In this document: positions 1-64,000 of the stretch, one piece after another | Position numbering within the stretch: position 1 is the stretch's first letter | Layout: the number at the start of each line of letters is the position of its first letter | Assembly: GCA_054601695.1 (NCBI GenBank) | Contig: BAAHQB010000112.1 | Span: forward strand, 62,001 to 126,000 | DNA length: 64,000 nt | Origin: Amorphochlora amoebiformis | Lineage: Eukaryota > Cercozoa > Chlorarachniophyceae | Direction of reading: 5' to 3' | Notes under the pieces: generated by a model | What the model was told of the DNA's origin: nothing | The model's input: the letters and a program-made list of their open reading frames with translations, nothing else | Database searches by the model: none | Program-made: the position numbers and the translations under genes

Positions 1-260
1 ATATATATATATATATATATATAGTTATATACTAGTATATATATATATATACACGATATATAGATAATATTATATACATATACATGTATATATACCAGTC
101 TACTTTATTAGATAAATCATTACTATATACAAATAATACAATATATATATATATATATATATACTAGATACATAAATCGTAATATATATATATATATATA
201 TATATCTAGATATATATGTATGTATACTAGTATATATACATGTATACTAGGTATAATATA

Positions 261-303
<43 letters not shown>

Positions 304-1143
304 GTCAAATTTATACATGTACTAGGATTTATGTACTAGATGTATATGTGTGAATATATGGCATATACAGACACTCTACTTGTATATTTAGTGATTGATT
401 TTGTGCTCAACTATTGAAATATAGATGAAAATTCATATACGTATGGAGCTAGACAATTGATGTTATGAAAGCATATGTCGTCTTAAATTAACTTGCAACA
501 ATTGCTTTTCTATTTATCTAGACATGCTCTGGCTTGTCAAACCTCTCAACTTTAGACTCCGAAAGCTCCAGTAACCCATCCACTGCGCGTGCACAGCTGT
601 AGCTGCTCTTAACTTTAAGTAAGAAGAAAAATTAACGAAAAATAACCACAAACCCACGGAGCTCAAAACTGATTTAATAAAGACTAAGTTTTTTCTTTGT
701 CATTGCACCTTTTCAGAAGGAGATATAGAAATTTTCTTTTTTTTTCCTTTTGGGTTTTCATATTCCTTTTCATTTCTGGTGTTGTAGCTCTGTGTGACAC
801 CGACAAACTTAATCGCCTTAATTCCATAGTAGATCTCTCTCTCAAGAGAGAGAGAGACAGAAAGAGCGAGAGAGAAAGAGTGAGTGAGAGGGATAATTTA
901 ATCTCTCCATCGTCTTTTCCTAGTCTCTGTAGCAGACTCGTTCGTTCTCAGTTGTAACTTGTAATGTTTGCAATAAACTTGTGACTCTCGAAATATAAGA
1001 ACAATATATATATGTGTATTTATATGTTGCTAATAATATATATATATATATTATATATATATATATTATATATATATATATATATGTGTGTGTATAAAAT
1101 ACATGTATATATAGCCATTAAATCATATACATACCTTCATATT

Positions 1144-1181
<38 letters not shown>

Positions 1182-1445
1182 TATGTTTTTTATTTTATTG
1201 ATTTTATTAAGTTTTCACATTTTACACATACATGTAATATGTATACTTCATGCATGTTATAATACATATTATACACACAAATACATATACATATATGAAC
1301 CGAAATAAGTGCCCAAGAGTGAAGAGAGATTCCCTTAACACATAAAATTCGGCTCTCATTTCAAACTTGATAGGAATTGAATTGTTTTCATTTATTTTTT
1401 AATCTTTTCTTTTTTTCCTTTTTTCCTCTGGGGATTTTGGAAAAT

Positions 1446-1496
<51 letters not shown>

Positions 1497-1627
1497 TCTC
1501 GTCGAGGATTAAAAAGAACCGAAATTTCTACAAAAAGAGCAAATATCTTTTTAAAAAAAAGCTTAAGAAATGAGATATGTTAAAAAAAAAGTAACAAAAT
1601 AAAAAAAAAAAAAGAAAGCATCGCATC
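1..1627. other. AT-rich non-genic stretch downstream of the PPR gene
   Basis: Mostly (AT)n runs (about 1-300, 1040-1090, 1140-1180, 1448-1495) separated by unique AT-rich sequence at 310-960 and 1300-1625. A short purine run of the GAGAGA type lies near 840-890. I found no exon with matching splice sites and codon-like reading here. The open frame at 697-957 has no recognisable features and low-complexity composition. Confidence 0.6.
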
Positions 1628-4708
<3,081 letters not shown>

Positions 4709-5323
4709 TACTTATTATTCATACATGTGCAATGTTGGTTCATACATGCCGTAGAGAAATGCGTGGCCCGCTCTGAAGTGACACGGTGGCGGAGGGCATC
4801 ACAAGCCAAACCAAGGGATCAGTAAGAGAGTTACCGTCTTAGAGGAGCGCATGATAAAGGGAGACCGGAGAGGCTGGCCGTACTGCATTGAGGCTGGAAG
4901 TTGGAGATCGAGCCTGCCTATCTCGATGCTGAGGGTGCCCGCCTCCTGGGAGCACGATCAGTCGAAATGTAAACCGCGGAGCAACCTTTTGAATTTCTGA
5001 GTGAATATGGGCTTGGTGGACTACAATTGAATACCCTGGTAGTATGCATTTGGGCAAAACCACCTTAGATAAGCTGATAATCCCTTGTTCTTTATTCGCC
5101 GAAATATTATTTCTTACACATTGAAAGAATTTAAATTATTTTGAAAAACCTGGACTTTTTGAAGATACTCCCGGGGCATATAGGCTCCTGACAATATTAT
5201 ATCTTTTCACTTCATTATTATTACTTAAAAGGATAGGTACCTCTCTCCTACGTATCGACTTATCGTACCATTAATGAAGCATACTTAAGGAAAGATTTCC
5301 TAAATCCGGTTACAAGTTCACAG
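4709..5323. promoter_or_regulatory. Intergenic region between the divergent PPR and ankyrin genes
   Basis: About 600 bp of mixed-composition sequence between the PPR start and the first ankyrin exon, so both 5' regions are expected here. The part 4740-5070 is GC-richer and open on both strands, and may hold small first exons: 4852-4835 on the minus strand with donor GTAACT, or a plus-strand ATG at 4851. I could not decide between them. No confident promoter motif was identified. Confidence 0.5.
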
Positions 5324-6491
<1,168 letters not shown>

Positions 6492-7979
6492 GTAGGTTAT
6501 GAGACAAGTCGAATATACATAACTATACAAATACTACAGATGTGAAAATATAAAATATATCCATATTCAATTTCCATCCATACCCATGTACTGAAACTAT
6601 ACAAGCCCTCATTACACATCGTAATACGTTCTTACGCGTCGATAACACTTATCCATGTTCAAACGATTTTCTACACAATTTAACATATTGCAATCTTTCT
6701 TGTACATATTTACACTGCTCATGGCATATGCACGCTATTGCGGGTCTTAATACGCTATGTACATACATGTTTACACGGCCGATATACATACTATAATGAC
6801 TCACAACCTTTGAAAAATAATATTTCACCCTGTCCCTACGTCTGTCTATCTCGACCAATTCTGGGAACTTTCTTCCATTTTTCGAATATTTTCATTTTTA
6901 TTTTCTAAAAAAGTTGAAGATATACATCGACTAACAGTTACACCGATCGAAATAAAGGTTTGTACATTTACTGAGTTAATAATATTCGGCGCTAAGAGTT
7001 AGTAACATGCGCCTACGACTAGTACGAGACTAGCACACGATAAGAATTTTTTTGGTAACCTGGCAGTCGCGAATCGCGATTGTGACACGAATCATAGTTA
7101 GCATGTCATCTGAATATTCTAAGTGTAGACATACGCATCACTGATCAATCGGTTGGTATTGCGTATATGTAGAGTGAATACAGCATGCCTTGTATGCGCA
7201 GCACATTGTACATATTATTTGTCGTCAAAGTTGTAAATAAACTAATGGTTTACAGAGAGATTATATCTTATAATTTAATATGACTCTGCGATGATAGCAA
7301 CGTAATGTATTGATCACTCACACCGGTACTACATAGACTATAGAAAGCTTATAATTAGTGCGCAACATTAAGATTGACGGTAGAATTTACGTCAATTGAA
7401 ATACGTACGTATGTGTCACCACAGTAAGTCAGTAATAGTACATGTATGTACGCCTAATATGTACTAATAATTAATTGCGTAAAAAGATGCTATGCTACCT
7501 TCAATGACTTACAGGTTTAATACGTAACCGTGTACATGTGTACAGCACAACAATGTCTAGATGTACGTGAGCACAAATACCTAGAATACGTGACGACTCA
7601 CGATTGAACTTACGTTGGGTAGCTACTATTTAATATATAAAGTTCACACGCACCTACGCATGTTCCTGCCATCGAGCTACACTAGGCATACTATGACACC
7701 AGATGCGTACGTACGTACCTCAGTGTCTAGAGTGTATGCGCACGTGCATAGCCTACGCACCGGTACGTAAACGGTAGTTTACTGCATACTGAATTTCACG
7801 TACGTACGTACGTACGTATCCAAGTTGTATATAATACCCTTTGATTCCGTAGTCTCTAGAGTCTAGGTAGAAATAATTGTCATAAACTGCGAACACATGA
7901 ACAAGTTATAATAATTACAATACACTCGCATACGTATACACATACAACTATTATCTGAAAAGTCAAATTCAACACTATA
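6492..7979. other. Unique AT-rich spacer between convergent genes
   Basis: About 1.5 kb free of microsatellites, except a short (ACGT)n palindromic run near 7798-7820. It lies between the ankyrin locus and the 3' end of the minus-strand gene that stops at 7980. I saw no coding exon with acceptable splice sites. It may contain the unrecognised 3' part of the ankyrin gene and both polyadenylation regions. Confidence 0.5.
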
Positions 7980-16317
<8,338 letters not shown>

Positions 16318-16495
16318 ATTTTCATTAATTATTCGGCTCTGGTTGCCATCCTCTTGGCGGCATCGGCAGGCTTTCTTCAAGCACCAGGGCTCCCCAAGTC
16401 GTCCGAGTCCCCCTAATCCTTTTCTCCCCACAGGATTAAGCCGATTTATTCAAGAAACCTTGATTTTTCCCTAATTTGTCGGCTTGTGGATCAGG
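16318..16495. promoter_or_regulatory. 178-bp shared promoter region between divergent genes
   Basis: The only sequence between the proposed start codons of the KSLLVT gene (minus) and INTS8 (plus). It is free of microsatellites and has a CT-rich tract and CACAG near 16425-16432 that could end a 5' UTR intron of INTS8. No TATA box is evident. A bidirectional promoter is inferred from the geometry alone. Confidence 0.55.
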
Positions 16496-46633
<30,138 letters not shown>

Positions 46634-47498
46634 CGTTAGCGCTAATCCCAAGATAATATTAGTTAGCACGGATAAAAGCGGCATGTACTTTAGTTGTATT
46701 ATGAATCGGTATATACTTTAGTTGTATTAGAAGTACTGCTACCTGGCCGGCGCGAGTGGAAAATTAAATTGTTAAATGCTATGAGTTCTAAGAATACTAT
46801 TGTTGGAGGTTCACTACTATTAGTAAGTACATCAAAACTCTACTCAATCTATACACGTCAGAACAGAATGTCAGTGCATATCACTAGATCACTTGCTGGG
46901 ATTAGATATATTGGAATAGAGTTATTGCGTATTATTGTGAGTTTCCAAAACGTCATATGTATCTACATGCGTACCAACATATCTATACGTACTGACATAC
47001 GCACATGCGTACATCTTTATTTCATAACATACGTATCAACTCTGACATACGCACATGCGTACAACTTTATTTCATAACATACGTATCAACTCGACAACAT
47101 ACGCATCAACATGACAACACATGCGTACCCAATACGTACATGCCTACGTACGTACCTATTAACATACTGATCGATTAATACGCACTATATTTCAGCTATG
47201 TTTCAGCAATACAGTGTGTTCACATTAGGTTGGAGTGTTGGATTCACAATGATACACAATATACAACTCTACTCAATCTATGCACGTCAGACCAGAATAA
47301 TACTATTATAATCTCAGACTGGTCTGGCATTGGAGATGGATAGGTCCTACATGTGACTTTTTTATATCTAAATTATCGTATATATACTACATATACTAGA
47401 TATAGCCTAGATACGCTAATAATTCAGCTATTTACGATAATAGTAATACTATCTGGACTATCTCCGGTATCCGCTGTAAGAGCATCTGGCATATACAC

Positions 47499-47548
<50 letters not shown>

Positions 47549-47671
47549 TATATTCCATATTGACCATGATCGAATATGATCACTATATACAGAAAATTCC
47601 CAAAAACTTCCCATATATATTTTCTAGATTCGCGAATGCCTACGATTGATTATTAACTCCACCCCTCGAAA
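46634..47671. other. Convergent intergenic spacer, INTS8 / hydrolase
   Basis: About 1 kb of mostly unique AT-rich sequence between the stop codons of the two convergent genes. It holds a 53-bp duplication rich in CATACGCACATGCGTAC near 46990-47100 and a short (AT)n at 47510-47545. Both 3' ends should lie here; no polyadenylation signal is assigned. Confidence 0.6.
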
Positions 47672-62239
<14,568 letters not shown>

Positions 62240-62891
62240 ATTTGGATCTAGATTTGAATTTGCTCCGATGGTAAGTTCTGTTGGATTACATCTCAAGCAC
62301 AAGGCACGGGTTTAGAGCTAGGGTTTGCGATGACAGAGTTCCATTCTGACTAATTTGCAAGAGAAGCTGACTACGGAGAATGCAGGCGGATTCGATGGAT
62401 GTATGGGGGACAAAAACTGTGAAAATGTGAATAGAGATGCGTACAAACGCTCACCGGCTTGTATCGTGGAGGGACGGGCTTAGGAAACAGGGCCTGGGTT
62501 GCCAACCCCCCAGAGAAATATCCAATTTCAGCAAATTATCTCACAATCTGAACAGGAAAGTAGTTTCAAAGCATATTAGGAGTCACCCTATCGATTATGG
62601 GCTTCAGCAGCACTCCCCCCATCGACACAGAACGGATGGTATGGCTCTTTTCCTCTTCTATTTTTCACTTACGACTGTGAGGCGCGGGTCAAAGACCATT
62701 GCCGAAATATTAAATTCTAATTTCCTCTCGTGACACGGCGTTGTTAGCCCGTGACACAGCGGGTTGTAATAAAGACATCAACTACCGGGGATACTGATAA
62801 TACCGGGGATTCAAGTGAAAGTAATTTAACAATTTATCGCAGGGATAGATTGCGCGGCCGTGGCTGATACAGGAGCAGGCCCAGGCGCAAC
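62240..62891. promoter_or_regulatory. Divergent promoter region, hydrolase / PSMA3
   Basis: 652 bp of unique sequence with balanced composition between the two start codons. The CCGTGACACAGCGGG-type duplication near 62730-62760 and the ACCGGGGAT pair near 62785-62810 are short repeats that could be regulatory. A plus-strand open frame at 62437-62733 has no family features and is more likely 5' UTR or spurious. Confidence 0.55.
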
Positions 62892-64000
62892 ATGTCGGCC
62901 ACCGGTTCAGGGGTGAGCTCCAATATTCCTATTCCAAAGCTTGCAGACACTGACGATCTTAGGTTGATTGAGATGCACCCCTCTGATTTGAATTTGGGTG
63001 GTGTGGTTGGCAGTATGACCTCTCAGTTACCACGTTCTCTCCGGATGGAAGGGTGTTCCAGGTTGAATACGCGACAAAAGCCATCGAGAAAAGCGGGTAA
63101 TCACCACCTTGCCAGTGTATATCATAGTATTGAGTATCTTTATTGGTGTGGATGTGTTGACAGGACGGCCATTGGCATCCGTTGCGTGGATGGCGTGGTG
63201 TTGGGGGTTGAAAAGTCCATCATATCCAGGATGATCCTCACTGATTCTAACCGTCGCATCCATACCGTTGGAACTCACAGTGGCATTGTATGCGAATACA
63301 ATCCCTTTCGCATCCTTCATTTGTTTCGTTGCCCTCAAACCACAAGTGTATATCTCGTTTGGAGGTTGATATTTTTCAAACTGGTTTATGCTTATGACGA
63401 ATGAAACTTCAGGCCCTGTCTGGATTTGCTGCAGACGCTCGACAAATCGTCAATCGCGGTAGGGATGAGGCATCCAGCTTCAAAAACTACTACGATGCTG
63501 TCATCCCTGGCAACGTCCTCGCCAACAGACTAGCGTAAGCAAGCCCCGATATATCCAGATTGAATCGTCTGTTGAAATTCAACCTTTCATATGCTTAGGG
63601 GTTATGTCCACCTGCATACGTTGTATTGGTCCTACCGCCCCTTTGGCTGCGCCGTTCTCATCGGCAGCTACAGTCCTCAAGGCCAGCCCGAGCTGTATCA
63701 GATCGACCCCTCTGGCGTCTGCCACGTACGAGAGAAAATCCCTTGTCACATATCTTCTATCTGCCCCGCTACGCCTCCGTATCTCATCCGGCCTGTAGCC
63801 AAAAATAAAGAATATCATCCCGCCCCTCTAAAAGAATTTTCCCTTCCCCCTCATAGCCGCATATGTGAAACAAGTCGAGAAACGAAATTTATTTCTGTCT
63901 CAGAGCTACTACGGCTCCGTTATTGGAAAGAACAAGGAGGCGGCGAAGTCCGAGCTAGAGAAAATTGATTTCTCCACCTTCACTTGCAAGGACGCTGTGC
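62892..64000 (+). CDS. PSMA3: Proteasome subunit alpha type-3 (20S alpha-7 position), partial at 3' end
   Basis: Exons 62892-62912, 63014-63096, 63164-63287, 63413-63534, 63599-63725 and 63904 to the window end; all GT-AG and in phase, 574 nt so far (191 codons plus one base; the family is about 250 aa). The start MSATGSG is followed by [20 protein letters not shown], the alpha-type proteasome signature. Then come [57 protein letters not shown] ([10 protein letters not shown]) and [20 protein letters not shown], in the order of PSMA3/PRE10/PAG1. Alpha subunits form the outer rings of the 20S core and gate substrate entry; they lack the catalytic threonine, and the N-terminal extension here fits the gate role. 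The introns are 101, 67, 125, 64 and 178 bp, without the microsatellites of neighbouring genes. A Kozak-like ACATGT context and the family's usual length support this start. Confidence 0.97.

Noticed and set aside
697-957. 86-codon open frame on plus near the left end
   Set aside because: Starts in T-rich DNA, includes a GAGAGA run translated as RERERE, and shows no family motif.
62437-62733. 98-codon plus-strand frame upstream of PSMA3
   Set aside because: No family motifs and located between two divergent start codons; more likely 5' UTR or chance.

Overview
This is a nuclear window from an intron-rich eukaryote. Its genes are interrupted by GT-AG introns, three of them are recognisable housekeeping genes (a proteasome alpha subunit, Integrator subunit 8 and an alpha/beta hydrolase), there is a P-class PPR gene, and vertebrate-type telomere repeats (CCCTAA/TTAGGG) occur internally. 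TAA, TAG and TGA all end inferred genes, so the code looks standard. The lineage cannot be named from this sequence; a protist or alga is the best guess. Nearly all long open reading frames in the window are artefacts of (AT)n microsatellites. The real genes are chopped into exons of 11-330 nt and were recovered by reading splice sites and checking that intron phases join.

Layout: (1) 1-1627, AT-rich non-genic DNA. (2) 4708-1628 (-), a PPR protein in 4 exons. (3) 5324-6491 (+), an ankyrin-repeat locus with two single-base frame breaks. (4) 16317-7980 (-), an unrecognised gene modelled as 8 exons and 233 aa, with three copies of a KSLLVT motif. (5) 16496-46633 (+), a complete Integrator complex subunit 8 (INTS8) gene: 30 coding exons, 2715 coding nt, 904 aa, about 91% intron. 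(6) 62239-47672 (-), an ABHD17-like alpha/beta hydrolase in 14 exons, 411 aa, with a full catalytic triad and an unusual C-terminal extension. (7) 62892-64000 (+), the first six exons of proteasome subunit alpha-3 (PSMA3), running off the end. Genes alternate head-to-head and tail-to-tail; the start codons of genes 4 and 5 are only 178 bp apart.

Introns of genes 2, 4, 5 and 6 are filled with (AT)n tracts and with tandem repeats of 13-90 bp, several telomere-like arrays and one probable solo LTR. PSMA3, in the same window, has small ordinary introns (64-178 bp), so the inflation is specific to some loci.

The most interesting structure is what I call exon-edge echoes. Around at least ten exons, the upstream intron holds copies of the exon's 5' part with its 3' splice site, and/or the downstream intron holds copies of the exon's 3' part with its 5' splice site, each embedded in (AT)n. 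Many intron satellites also begin at or next to a donor. This suggests that intron growth here works by repeated local duplication across splice junctions, leaving arrays of decoy splice sites.
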